This document shows, piece by piece, positions 28,222 through 36,930 of a stretch of DNA of 64,000 bases; the first letter of the stretch is position 1, and every line of letters starts with the position of its first letter. The notes under the pieces are model-generated. The model worked only from the letters and a program-made list of their open reading frames with translations, was not told where the DNA came from and made no database searches. The translations under genes and the position numbers were made by a program. Origin of the DNA: Dyadobacter sp. CY312 (GTDB lineage: Bacteria; Bacteroidota; Bacteroidia; Cytophagales; Spirosomataceae); contig NZ_JAJUXG010000017.1 in NCBI RefSeq assembly GCF_021390535.1, forward strand, positions 186,001 through 250,000, written 5' to 3'.

Positions 28222-29373
28222 TTAGGTAGGGTTGACAACCAGATTTTTCGAAGCCAGTACTTTCCCTTTTTTCGATTTATCTTTTTTTCGTTTATTCCAC
28301 CAAACATAAAAACCAGTAATAGGTAATGTGCCGCAAATAAGACTTGCCAGAAAATAAAGTATCTTGGTTGTAGTCCCGTAAATGAGGCCTGTATGAATGC
28401 CATAATTGGCTCGCATGATCCAGTCTGCTGCTTTTTCTTCGTTTAAAGCTGTCTGTGTGCCCTTTGTGGGAAGCATCGTTTGCAGGTCAAAATAGATGTA
28501 ACGCCACGATCCATAGATCATATCGGTACAGGTGTAAAGGGCTTCGCTGGCATCCGGATATCCGATAATGATCGCCTCTTTGTTATAAATGGCATATTCT
28601 TTGCGCACTTTATTCCAAATCTCATCCGTTTTTGAAAGTAACAGTGCTTCTTCCATAGTGATTACGGGCTTTTCCTCTTTCGGTTCGTTTCTGCGTTCTT
28701 TCCGGACTTTGTCACCCCCGCTTAGCCAGTAAACGGTTTTCCTGGCCCAGGGAAAACTCATTACCAATCCGGATATGGCCATGATCAAGGCAAGCAGCAT
28801 AGCATAAAAACCCAGGACGTTATGCAGATCGTAATTAATCCGTTTAAGACTCGCTTTCCACTTAATTTTAAAGCTTTTATTTACATTGCTTTTGCTCCAT
28901 TTTTTAGGATACCAAAGCACCAGTCCGCTGAGTAGCAGGAGGAAAAAGATGAACGTTCCCCAGCCAACAATCGGATCGCCATATTCCTTAGGCAACCACA
29001 AGTGGCGGTGCCCTTCATCAATCTCATGGAAAAAATCTTCATGATCAACAAAAGCAAGCATTTCGGCGGTATAGGGATTCACATACAGGATCGAGTCCGA
29101 TTCAAGATTAACCTTGATGGATCTGTCAAGGCCGTGATACCATATACTTTGAATTTCCTTGCCCGGAACATAGGCTTTGATCGCTTTAAATATTTCTGAC
29201 GGAGGGAGTTGTTCTTCGGCCGTGCGGGCCTCGACAGTTCTCCATGGGTAAAAAATATTTGAAAGTTCTTCCTGAAAAACCAGAAGACAACCCGTAATGC
29301 TCAGTATGACCACTACAATTCCGGAAAAAAGTCCTAGCCACAAATGCAGCCATGCGTTGATTTTGCTAAACAT
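28222..29373 (-). CDS. xusC: PepSY-domain inner-membrane protein, XusC-like
   Basis: This 383-residue protein of the PepSY_TM family starts INAWLHLWLGLFSGIVVVIL. It has four main membrane helices (about 8-32, 135-155, 190-215 and 335-360), conserved motifs LWYPKKW and INYDLHNVLGFYA, and a basic C-terminal tail. Histidines in and next to helices are candidate haem or metal ligands. In Bacteroides thetaiotaomicron XusC is the inner-membrane PepSY partner of the XusAB siderophore system. Related proteins are thought to reduce or release iron from ferric siderophores. It lies 67 bp downstream of the DUF4374 gene. The family is seen directly; the reductive role is inferred. Confidence 0.87.
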   Translation of the reverse strand: MFSKINAWLHLWLGLFSGIVVVILSITGCLLVFQEELSNIFYPWRTVEARTAEEQLPPSEIFKAIKAYVPGKEIQSIWYHGLDRSIKVNLESDSILYVNPYTAEMLAFVDHEDFFHEIDEGHRHLWLPKEYGDPIVGWGTFIFFLLLLSGLVLWYPKKWSKSNVNKSFKIKWKASLKRINYDLHNVLGFYAMLLALIMAISGLVMSFPWARKTVYWLSGGDKVRKERRNEPKEEKPVITMEEALLLSKTDEIWNKVRKEYAIYNKEAIIIGYPDASEALYTCTDMIYGSWRYIYFDLQTMLPTKGTQTALNEEKAADWIMRANYGIHTGLIYGTTTKILYFLASLICGTLPITGFYVWWNKRKKDKSKKGKVLASKNLVVNPT

Positions 29374-29440
29374 AATTTCTTAACGTAAGAGTCAGAACAC
29401 CGCCCGAATAAATCCGGGCGATGCTGGATTTAGATTGGTT

Positions 29441-30661
29441 TTAGTTCAGTTTGAAAAGGGTAGGCGTGTTGTTACTTCCACCTTCTACTTTCAAGCCTTT
29501 TTTAAACGTGTCTTTTTCACCATCATATTCCCACACATAAATGGCATCGGCATTAGGGTCATTAACAGCTATGTAAGCTTTTCCTTCGTGGATTACAGCA
29601 GAGCGGGAGTTAAGTACGGGCGGCAGATCCAGTTTTCTAACCACTTTTTGAGTGCTTACATCCACCACAAGATATTCCCACATGGCAGCGTACCACCAGT
29701 CGTTCCATTCTTTTACGTTTGTTTCGGCATCATGCGCACTGATCAGCAGCGCCTTGTTGTTGCCCAGGTAACCTACGCCCAATTGTTTGTCGCCGTTGCG
29801 GATGCCCGAAATGTTAAAGAAATAGTCAGGATCGATTTCGTTGCTTCCCTCTTTCACACGGTAAAATCCGGTTGGCATTTCAGGTTTGTTGGCACCAAGT
29901 GCGATCGGATGGGTTAAAACGTAAGTATTTCCACCCTCAGTAAACTGGCTGAAATAGCCGTTGCGAAGTGCGCCAATTGGGGCAGAACGACCGTCCTTAC
30001 TCGTTACTTTAAAGTTGGTAAGGCTAGGGAAATCCATCACTGCCATATAGGATGAATCGTAATGTACCTTGGTTGCTTCGTTGTAAAGACCGTAACCAAC
30101 AAGCAGTTTGTTGCCTTTTGGAATTGCCGAGAAAATTCTTCTGCTATGGTTTGCAGGAATACCGGTTGTTTCAAATTCACCACTTTTAACGATGGTCATG
30201 GTGCTTGTGTTTACAATCGCATACAAGTTGGAGCTTCTTGGCCCGAACATCACCTGGTTGTCATCCAACCACACGTGCCATCCCAGGTAAGGGCTTGGAA
30301 ATGCTGTAAATACGATCTCCGAAACAGTTTTTAGCGCGTCGTTTTCAAAACGGTATTTGCCGAATTTTCCGCCATTGGGATCCAGGTGGTAAAAATCACG
30401 GCCTTTTTGAATGATGTTTTCTTCCCAGGTAAAAATATTAGTCACATCTGTTCCTTTTCCAACCGGAGAAATAGTGCCCTCTGTTAGAGAGGCGGCATTT
30501 AGCAAATAGTTATTTCCGTTATCGGCAGTGAATATGATTGCGTATTCGCCAGGTACTTCCGGTGCCGGCGTTGAGGAACCTTCGTCATCCTTGCAGGAAA
30601 GAAGTAGTAAAACTGAGCATACGCTCAGTATTGAAAACCATTGTTTAAGTGAATTGTACAT
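29441..30661 (-). CDS. xusB: DUF4374 beta-propeller lipoprotein, XusB-like
   Basis: The 406-residue protein has a lipoprotein signal with lipobox LLSC (Cys at 23) and an acidic KDDEGSS linker, followed by a DUF4374 beta-propeller. Markers shared with its two paralogues in this window are DYFFNISG and, near the C-terminus, KKGLKVEG. XusB of B. thetaiotaomicron is a surface propeller that binds ferric enterobactin and passes it to XusA. The gene follows the TonB receptor after a 14-bp spacer, so the two are certainly co-transcribed. The siderophore bound here cannot be read from sequence. Confidence 0.88.
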   Translation of the reverse strand: MYNSLKQWFSILSVCSVLLLLSCKDDEGSSTPAPEVPGEYAIIFTADNGNNYLLNAASLTEGTISPVGKGTDVTNIFTWEENIIQKGRDFYHLDPNGGKFGKYRFENDALKTVSEIVFTAFPSPYLGWHVWLDDNQVMFGPRSSNLYAIVNTSTMTIVKSGEFETTGIPANHSRRIFSAIPKGNKLLVGYGLYNEATKVHYDSSYMAVMDFPSLTNFKVTSKDGRSAPIGALRNGYFSQFTEGGNTYVLTHPIALGANKPEMPTGFYRVKEGSNEIDPDYFFNISGIRNGDKQLGVGYLGNNKALLISAHDAETNVKEWNDWWYAAMWEYLVVDVSTQKVVRKLDLPPVLNSRSAVIHEGKAYIAVNDPNADAIYVWEYDGEKDTFKKGLKVEGGSNNTPTLFKLN

Positions 30662-30675
30662 ATTATTGGAATTGA

Positions 30676-33102
30676 TTAATAATTAAACAGATTGTAAGAA
30701 GACAGGACGTAACGCAGTTTTAGAAAAAAGGAACGACCAGGTTTTTGAAGTTTAAAATTGTCGTAGGCAATTTGATCGGTGAGGTTTCTGCTTTCGATGG
30801 TGATGTTGTAACGGCCCGATTTCATCGAATAGGTGAGTGCTACGTTTTGTATCAACTGCTGCGGTATGTAATCCTTGGTGGATTTGTTGCCCAATTTCGA
30901 CCAGCTCAGCGAATAGCTATTGATAAATTGGGTATACCAGTTCAATTGAAGACGGGTGCCTTTGCCAAGCAAATCGCTTTTTCCTATATTGAAATCGGTA
31001 CTTCCGTACAGCCAGGGTTGATTCGGGATCCGGCTGAGGTAAGTGATTTTTTCACGGTTGGTGCCTTGTACATAGCGTTCGCGGTCCACGGCATTCTGGT
31101 AACTCAAATTCACCGAGAAGCTCAGTAAACGATAGTATTCATAGCGGATATCCGCTTCAAAACCATTGATTTTTATACCACCGGCATTGTAAAAGATGGA
31201 GAAATCTCCGCCCGTTGACGAGTTAACCGCAGGCATTGAGTAGATGTAATTTTTGGCATTGCGATAAAAACCGGATGCTTCTGCCGAAATGGAGTGGTTG
31301 TTGAAACGCGCGGTATAAAAAACACCCAGATTGTAGTTGTTGCTGTTTTCTGGTTTTAGGTTTGGATTTCCTAGTACCTCTTCTGCATTTCCATACAACT
31401 CAATGAGACCTGGCAAACGGAGCGCATATTCGTACGAAGCTTTCACACCAATGTTCTCGGTGAATTTATAACGTGAAGCGCCTCCATAACCCCAGAAGCT
31501 GGAATTTTGGCGAGAAGTACTGCTGTCGGCTGCCAATACTTTGCCGGAGAAACCAAAATGTTTAACAAAAAAGCTGTTGGTTAATCTTGCATCCCAGAAC
31601 TCCTGCTGATAAGTGAAGCCAAGGATTTTTTTATTAAGCCGGTTTGACCGGTCGTAAGAATGATTGTATGGATCAATCTCATTGTAGCTTTCTCTAAACG
31701 AACTATTGAAATTGTAGTTGACGTTGAGCATGTGATTTTTTGCCAGTTGGTAATTCAGGTTCAACTGAGCGAGCGCGTTTCCTCCTGTAAGATGTGTAAT
31801 GGATTTGTTGACACTTAGCTCACCGCTGGTTTGGTTCACGCGGTCGGGGATGCCGTTCCATTGGTACCAGGTTCGGGAGCTGGTATCGGTGATCACCGAC
31901 TTGTCGTTGGAGAAATTGGCAAATGCTCTTAAAGCAAGTCCTTTGATGATCAGGTCATCTTTCCGGTAGCGAAGGGAAGGGACCGTATTGTGACTTTTAT
32001 TGGTCATTTCTCCTATCACCTTATCCTGCGTAGCACCCGTTTGTCTTTCTTTAAAGGTGTTGGTGTGAGTAAGTCCGAGGACAAAAACATCTGCCCATTT
32101 TTTGTTTGAAATACCAACTTCAACCTGTCCCATGTAGGATTCAAATCCATCGTGAAAACGTCTCAGTCTATCTTTCACAACAAATTTTCCGTCTTCAATC
32201 ACCTGTAGTTTTACATTCGCTTCCGGGTTGTTACGCATGTAATAATTGTTGTCCGAGAAGTTGTAGTATGAGCTCACATTCACGGTAATTCCTGATTTTG
32301 GTGCAGTGTAAGTTCCAGCCAATGCAGCTCTGTGCGTGTTGAAAGAACCAATGGAGTAACTGGCGTCAAGTTTGTTGCCTCCACCTTTGCCTTTGGTTAC
32401 AATGTTGACTGCACCACCCAAAGCATCGGAGCCAAGGTATGCCGGAACCACTCCTTTGTAAACTTCAATTCTTTCAGCCAGGTTGACCGGAATGTTGTTG
32501 AGCGAAAGTCCTCCGCCGAAAGATTCCATAGGAATGCCGTCAATAAAAAATTTGATGTGATTTCCTGAGAGACCATTTAGTGAAAATCGGAAGTCGGAGC
32601 CAAGTCCACCGCTTTCCTGGATTCGTACACCACTCATCCGGTTCAGGATCTGATTGATGTCGGAGGATGTGTTGGCAAATGCTCTTGTGTCAATAGCGCT
32701 TACATTGTATGCGCCTTCTTTTAATTTCCTGGACTCTGTTTTTCCTACAACCTGTACTTCATTCAGGTTTTGAGAGTTTTCTTCCAGTGTTATGTTCAGC
32801 TCAACGCTTTTTGAATTTTTGATTGTTGCTGAAAGCTGCTGGTTTTTAAATCCCACGGCACTAAATACGACCTCGTGCGTGCCATCCTTAATACCTTTCA
32901 GAATGAATTTTCCCTCAACGTCTGAGTGCTCGCCATGTGCAGATTTTTTGATTTGGACGGACACCCCCGGAATTCCTTCACCGTTTGTTCCCTTCACGGT
33001 TCCGTAAATAGTCGATTGGGACATTGCCTGCAGGACGGAAAGCAGAACCAGTATTGTAGTGAAAATGTATGGGGTAACCTTCTTGTAAAATATTGAATCC
33101 AT
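30676..33102 (-). CDS. xusA: TonB-dependent siderophore receptor, XusA-like
   Basis: This 808-residue protein has a signal peptide, a CarboxypepD_reg-like domain (about 30-112), then a plug (SSDINQILNRMSGVRIQESG; KFFIDGIPMESFGGG; AERIEVYKGVVPAYLGSDAL) and a barrel. It contains no STN domain, so it is not built to signal to the FecR-like protein encoded upstream. The gene at 40979 is a clear paralogue (IEVYKGVVP, DALGGAVNIVT and SFNTHR are shared). It starts a receptor-DUF4374-PepSY series. It is separated from the upstream third DUF4374 gene by 447 bp containing a broken transposase-like gene. Confidence 0.9.
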   Translation of the reverse strand: MDSIFYKKVTPYIFTTILVLLSVLQAMSQSTIYGTVKGTNGEGIPGVSVQIKKSAHGEHSDVEGKFILKGIKDGTHEVVFSAVGFKNQQLSATIKNSKSVELNITLEENSQNLNEVQVVGKTESRKLKEGAYNVSAIDTRAFANTSSDINQILNRMSGVRIQESGGLGSDFRFSLNGLSGNHIKFFIDGIPMESFGGGLSLNNIPVNLAERIEVYKGVVPAYLGSDALGGAVNIVTKGKGGGNKLDASYSIGSFNTHRAALAGTYTAPKSGITVNVSSYYNFSDNNYYMRNNPEANVKLQVIEDGKFVVKDRLRRFHDGFESYMGQVEVGISNKKWADVFVLGLTHTNTFKERQTGATQDKVIGEMTNKSHNTVPSLRYRKDDLIIKGLALRAFANFSNDKSVITDTSSRTWYQWNGIPDRVNQTSGELSVNKSITHLTGGNALAQLNLNYQLAKNHMLNVNYNFNSSFRESYNEIDPYNHSYDRSNRLNKKILGFTYQQEFWDARLTNSFFVKHFGFSGKVLAADSSTSRQNSSFWGYGGASRYKFTENIGVKASYEYALRLPGLIELYGNAEEVLGNPNLKPENSNNYNLGVFYTARFNNHSISAEASGFYRNAKNYIYSMPAVNSSTGGDFSIFYNAGGIKINGFEADIRYEYYRLLSFSVNLSYQNAVDRERYVQGTNREKITYLSRIPNQPWLYGSTDFNIGKSDLLGKGTRLQLNWYTQFINSYSLSWSKLGNKSTKDYIPQQLIQNVALTYSMKSGRYNITIESRNLTDQIAYDNFKLQKPGRSFFLKLRYVLSSYNLFNY

Positions 33103-33250
33103 CGAGTTTTATATTGCTTACTCAATGGTAGTAGCGCATTAAGGTTGGCGCCCGAAGGTTGGAAGTAGAAAAAAGTTAAAAAAGTAACCGATGTGATTGT
33201 TAAGGCCTAATGAGAGAGAAAGTTATCGCACAAAAATTAACGTGATAGAT

Positions 33251-33537
33251 TTTGGAAAATTCAAAATTGGCCTTTTTATTAATCTGATGACTGATTTCGG
33301 ACGGACCCCAGCCCCAGTTTAAGCGGATTTTCGGATCTGAGCCTCATAAAGATCAGCTGATTGATTTTTTGAACCAGTTGTTTTTAGGTGAAAGACATAT
33401 CGTCGACCTGATGTATAGTAAGAACGAACATCCGGGGCAGGCGGGAGGAGAAGCTTGGAATTGCCAGAGCAATGAAAAAAAGAGGAATGAAGCAACGGAT
33501 TATAGCGGAATTTTTGAATCTAAGTCCGGAGGAGTAA
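33251..33537 (+). pseudogene. Degraded Rpn-type (PD-(D/E)XK) nuclease/transposase remnant
   Basis: Pieces of a Rpn-family protein lie in three frames. FINLMTDFG is encoded up to about 33301, then after 16 extra bases (about 33302-33317, a CCCCAG-rich insert) FKRIFGSEPHKDQLIDFLNQ and LFLGERHIVDLMYSKNEHPG follow (to about 33437). In another frame, KLGIARAMKKRGM and IIAEFLNLSPEE lead to the stop at 33535-33537. These are recognisable as the N- and C-terminal signatures of the family. The catalytic middle (about 200 residues) is missing. Rpn proteins are recombination-promoting nucleases; this copy cannot be functional. It sits on the opposite strand inside the siderophore cluster. Confidence 0.8.
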
Positions 33538-33549
33538 AAAGGTGTAAGA

Positions 33550-34764
33550 TCAATTCAATCGCTCCAATCGGAGAATGTAGTCGACCTTGTCGTCAAATTT
33601 TAGACCCTTCTTTAAATCACCGGATTCTGAGTTATACATCCAGACATAACTGCCTTCGGTGTCCGAATTCACACCAATGTAAACCATGCCATTCTCCACC
33701 ATTACGCATTGTTTGGCAGTTCCTTTGTCCAGAGGCAACGGTAATCGGGAAGTGGTTTTTGATTGAAGGTCAATTACATAATAGTCGAAGTGCGGCACTT
33801 TCCAATGATCTTTCATTCCTGAGAAAATGCCTTTTCGTTCAGTTCGGATAATGGCTTTTCCTTTACCAATATACCACAAGCCGTAACCGTGGTTTTGAAT
33901 AGGAGAAGCCGAAATATTGAAAAAATACTCCTGATCCAGCGTCGTTTGAGACTGCTGAATACGATAGATACCTGTAGGTTTATTTGGGTTATTTCCTCCG
34001 GCGATTCCTGGTGCCGAAATGAAATAAAAATCACCTTTTTCGTCAGTAAACGAATGTGCTTGTCTGGTGTTTTCATCACCAGGGTAAGTGGAACGCGTGT
34101 CTTTAAGTTTCTGCAAAGACTTCATTTGCGGGTAGCCAAGCACGTTCACGTAAACCGTATCACCAGTAGTGTAATTGTATGCACCATTGATTGTGTGATA
34201 CGAATAACCCACGATAAGTTTTCCATCCGAAAACTTAGAAAAACCAATGGAAATAGAATTGTAGATACCCGATGGCGCGTCAATATCCACAATATCCTGG
34301 ACCGCCGTCATATTCCTTACATTGACCCTGGCGGACCTGATCTTTTTTGTACCCTCATCGTAACCGATAAGCAACAGCGAATCAGTACTGATCCAGTTGT
34401 AATTCTGACAGGTGGTGAATCCATCAACTTGCAGGGACTGCTCCTCGGTCAATACATCGTTTTTTACAGTCGATCTGCTGAATTTACCAGTCCGCATATC
34501 CAGCCGGTAGTAATAGCCATCACGGACAATCAGGTCATGAAATATCCTTGGCGGGACCACTTTTGCTCCTGTTTTTTCTGGCGAAATGATCCCGGAATTT
34601 AATGAGTCAATCTGCAACAGATATTCGTTTCCATCCTTTAACATGGCATAAATACTGTACTTTTTTTTAACGGAGCTCTCAGTTGCATGATCAGTGCAGC
34701 CGGTAAAAGCCAATGAAGCTACGGTAAGAAGTGTCAAATACAGATGTCTCAGGTGTGCGGTCAT
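33550..34764 (-). CDS. DUF4374 beta-propeller lipoprotein, extra XusB paralogue
   Basis: The 404-residue protein has lipobox FTGC (Cys at 23) and the DUF4374 markers QEYFFNIS and KKGLKFDD. It is one of three DUF4374 proteins in the window and differs considerably from the other two. It follows the FecR-like gene by 17 bp and so belongs to the sigma/anti-sigma transcript. The linked receptor gene is now separated from it by the transposase remnant. A surface siderophore-binding role is inferred from the XusB family. Confidence 0.85.
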   Translation of the reverse strand: MTAHLRHLYLTLLTVASLAFTGCTDHATESSVKKKYSIYAMLKDGNEYLLQIDSLNSGIISPEKTGAKVVPPRIFHDLIVRDGYYYRLDMRTGKFSRSTVKNDVLTEEQSLQVDGFTTCQNYNWISTDSLLLIGYDEGTKKIRSARVNVRNMTAVQDIVDIDAPSGIYNSISIGFSKFSDGKLIVGYSYHTINGAYNYTTGDTVYVNVLGYPQMKSLQKLKDTRSTYPGDENTRQAHSFTDEKGDFYFISAPGIAGGNNPNKPTGIYRIQQSQTTLDQEYFFNISASPIQNHGYGLWYIGKGKAIIRTERKGIFSGMKDHWKVPHFDYYVIDLQSKTTSRLPLPLDKGTAKQCVMVENGMVYIGVNSDTEGSYVWMYNSESGDLKKGLKFDDKVDYILRLERLN

Positions 34765-34781
34765 TAAAACGGTAAATGCGG

Positions 34782-35447
34782 TCAGATGTTGAACTGGCTC
34801 ATGAGTTGCCTTTGAACCAATGGCGGAAGGCCCATCAGCGAACCTTCTTCAAGAATAATCATTTCACTGTCATTCTCGTGGCTGCTGTAATTAAGCGCAA
34901 TGTAGTTTAAACCTTTTCTCAAAGTCATTGTTTCTTTCTGTTCATTCGGATTTGAGCATGTTCCCTGAATAGTAAATTCAATATCTTCTTTAGGGTTGAT
35001 CATCACCGCGCCACAAAAATCAATACTGCCTGTGTTGTTATTTATTTCAATATTACTTTTAGGTCCAAGTGAAATTGTATACCTGCTCTCGTTGACGTCC
35101 TTGTTAATGGTTTCCGATGCATTTTTCAGCACAATCACTTCGTTATTAAAAGCCGGATATTTGATGTTAAACAGCGTAGTTCCGAGAACGAGCACAGCAG
35201 CAGCAGCAACGGCTGGTCGCCAAAAGTGAGGGGAGTTAAAAAAGGTATAATTGCTGCGGCTTACAGGTGTAGCAGGGTTAATTTCATTCCAGATCTCATC
35301 CTGAATTTTCCCTTTAATTTCTCCGTCGGGTAGCATAAATTGTTCTTCGGCCTCGTCGCTAAAAAGCCAGTCTTCAACAGCTTTTATTTCGTCAGGCGTG
35401 CAATTTCCTGCATGATATTTTTCTATAAGTTCCCTGGTGATGTGCAT
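34782..35447 (-). CDS. Short FecR-like anti-sigma factor
   Basis: This 221-residue protein has an N-terminal cytoplasmic segment (about 1-70) typical of anti-sigma factors (ELIEKYHAGNCTPDEIKAVE), one membrane helix (about 76-94) and a short periplasmic beta-rich domain. FecR proteins of this phylum usually have more than 300 residues, so the periplasmic part is reduced. It lies 84 bp downstream of the ECF sigma gene, its expected target. Normally an STN domain of a TonB receptor signals to FecR, but no receptor in this window appears to have one. Confidence 0.75.
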   Translation of the reverse strand: MHITRELIEKYHAGNCTPDEIKAVEDWLFSDEAEEQFMLPDGEIKGKIQDEIWNEINPATPVSRSNYTFFNSPHFWRPAVAAAAVLVLGTTLFNIKYPAFNNEVIVLKNASETINKDVNESRYTISLGPKSNIEINNNTGSIDFCGAVMINPKEDIEFTIQGTCSNPNEQKETMTLRKGLNYIALNYSSHENDSEMIILEEGSLMGLPPLVQRQLMSQFNI

Positions 35448-35531
35448 TGAGCGTTGATGATCAACTATTATAAACCACTTTTAAGTAAAAGTAGCATAAA
35501 AATCATTTTCCCGAAGGTTGGGGAAATAAAA

Positions 35532-36071
35532 CTATGGAAGGTATTCGGTAAGATTGGCCTTTAAAGTTGTGAGGGCACGTGAAATATGATATTCGACGGC
35601 TCTTTCAGAGATTAATAAAGAGGAGGCAATTTCTTTGTTTGTCAGACCCTGTTCCCTGCTCATTTTGTACACGTTACGGCACTGGCAGGGAAGTGTGTCA
35701 ACCAGTCCGTCCACTTTATTTTTCAGACTGTTATACATGATCTCGTTTTCAGTACAATGCGTGTGGTTGCAATAGCCCGAAAGCGCGTTTTCGGTATGCT
35801 CCTTCTGGCTTTTATTATTTCGCAGATATTCGAAAACCTTGAATTTGGCGGACCTAAGAAGATAACGTTCCACAGATGTAGTGATTTCCAGGTCATCCTT
35901 CCGCTCCCAAAGAGATTTGAATATCTCCTGAACCATTCCTTTCGCAACTTCGGTTTCTTTCAAATTATTATAACAGACAGCAAATACTTTATCCCAATGC
36001 AGCAGATATATCTGTCTGAAGGTTTGTTCGTCAATGCGAAAGGGATTTGTATGGCTAATCTGGTCGGTCAT
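35532..36071 (-). CDS. ECF-family RNA polymerase sigma factor
   Basis: The protein of about 179 residues has region 2 (DKVFAVCYNNLKETEVAKGM, then VQEIFKSLWERK) and region 4 with a helix-turn-helix (LTNKEIASSLLISERAVEYH, then ISRALTTLKANL). This is the sigma-70 FecI-like group paired with FecR proteins in Bacteroidota. The open frame extends to a GTG at 36098, but a good -7 box covers 36098-36105. The ATG at 36071 (MTDQISHTNPF) is therefore the likely start, leaving a leader of about 20 nt. It heads the first siderophore locus and probably directs transcription of it. Confidence 0.9.
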   Translation of the reverse strand: MTDQISHTNPFRIDEQTFRQIYLLHWDKVFAVCYNNLKETEVAKGMVQEIFKSLWERKDDLEITTSVERYLLRSAKFKVFEYLRNNKSQKEHTENALSGYCNHTHCTENEIMYNSLKNKVDGLVDTLPCQCRNVYKMSREQGLTNKEIASSLLISERAVEYHISRALTTLKANLTEYLP

Positions 36072-36097
36072 TTGCAGCCTGTCGGTTAAACAGTGCA

Positions 36098-36133
36098 CAA
36101 ATATAAGGCCTTGTTTAAATTAAGTCCAAATAA
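36098..36133 (-). promoter_or_regulatory. Promoter/operator of the ECF sigma gene, shared element with second siderophore locus
   Basis: On the minus strand TTATTTGGACTTA (36133-36121) contains a -33 TTG (36129-36127). It is followed after 21 nt by TATATTTG (36105-36098), which fits the Bacteroidota -7 box TAnnTTTG. The same 13-mer occurs ahead of the second receptor gene at 40656-40668. The shared element suggests common control, plausibly by an iron-responsive repressor (inference). Confidence 0.65.
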
Positions 36134-36340
36134 GATGCAGTACTTATTCTTATTTTATTCTAACAACCTGATTTTGGTAACATGGATACTTCACACTTTT
36201 GTGTGGGTTATTCCGAATTATAATTTACGAAAGCCAGATATACAGATAAAAAATTGCTTGTTTACTCAGATTCGCAGTAATAAACTTTGACGCTGACCAC
36301 ATCCGCTATATCTTGCAACTTCATTCCAAAACACGTTTAA

Positions 36341-36856
36341 ATGGTACAAATTGAATACAAGCTCACTGAGAAGGAGCTTTATAAGGGACTGGTAGAAAAT
36401 TCCAATTCCAGATTTATTACAAAATTGTTCAGAGGTTTTGGAAGTGTAGTGCTTGTGGTGATGGTCTATATGACAGCTGTAAACATCACAAGCGGAATTA
36501 ATAATTTTAGCCTGGCATTCTTGTTCCCGTTGGTTATGGGTGTCTATATGGTTTTTCTGCCTGAAATTACTGCCAAAATTCAAGTCCCTAATCTGATTAA
36601 ATCGAAAAATCCTTTTACAGAATTGATCAAAGTACGAATGGACGGAAACGGTTTCAGGATGAAAGGGGAGACGTTTTCAAATCATTTGCCGTGGGAGCAG
36701 TTTCATTCAATCGTTGAAACTAAGGATTTCTTTCTGGTCAAAGCTGCGGAAGCAACTGCGAATGTATTGCCCAAGCGGGTATTTACTGCGGAGGACATGA
36801 TCGAGTTCAAAAGTATGGCTGCCTCGCTGACAGGTCCTAAGGTGATTTTGAAGTAG
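36341..36856 (+). CDS. YcxB-like membrane protein
   Basis: The 171-residue protein has a soluble N-terminal strand (MVQIEYKLTEKELYKG), two adjacent membrane helices (about 34-75), and a C-terminal YcxB-like domain (about 95-160) with the pattern IKVRMDGNGFRMKGE, LPWEQFHSIVETKDFFLV and VLPKRVFTAEDMIEFK. Such proteins are widespread and of unknown function. The gene is divergent from the sigma factor gene and convergent with the oxidoreductase gene, so it forms its own transcription unit. Confidence 0.85.
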   Translation: MVQIEYKLTEKELYKGLVENSNSRFITKLFRGFGSVVLVVMVYMTAVNITSGINNFSLAFLFPLVMGVYMVFLPEITAKIQVPNLIKSKNPFTELIKVRMDGNGFRMKGETFSNHLPWEQFHSIVETKDFFLVKAAEATANVLPKRVFTAEDMIEFKSMAASLTGPKVILK

Positions 36857-36867
36857 TTGGATAAAAT

Positions 36868-36904
36868 AATAAGGTGGCTCAAAACATGATTGAGCCACCT
36901 TATT
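36868..36904. terminator. Bidirectional terminator between convergent genes
   Basis: AATAAGGTGGCTCAA (36868-36882) and TTGAGCCACCTTATT (36890-36904) pair perfectly over 15 bp with a 7-nt loop. It is placed between the convergent YcxB-like and oxidoreductase genes and should serve both. Confidence 0.85.
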
Positions 36905-36930
36905 TACGTCAAAGAATTTCAATTCAGATT

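Noticed and set aside
33369..33851. 160-residue plus-strand ORF as a gene
   Set aside because: Its first part is the Rpn remnant and the rest runs antisense through the DUF4374 coding region; it is explained by a pseudogene plus chance.
34896..35602. Attenuated or frameshifted sigma/FecR genes
   Set aside because: Both frames are complete with normal starts and family motifs; the FecR-like protein is short but not interrupted.
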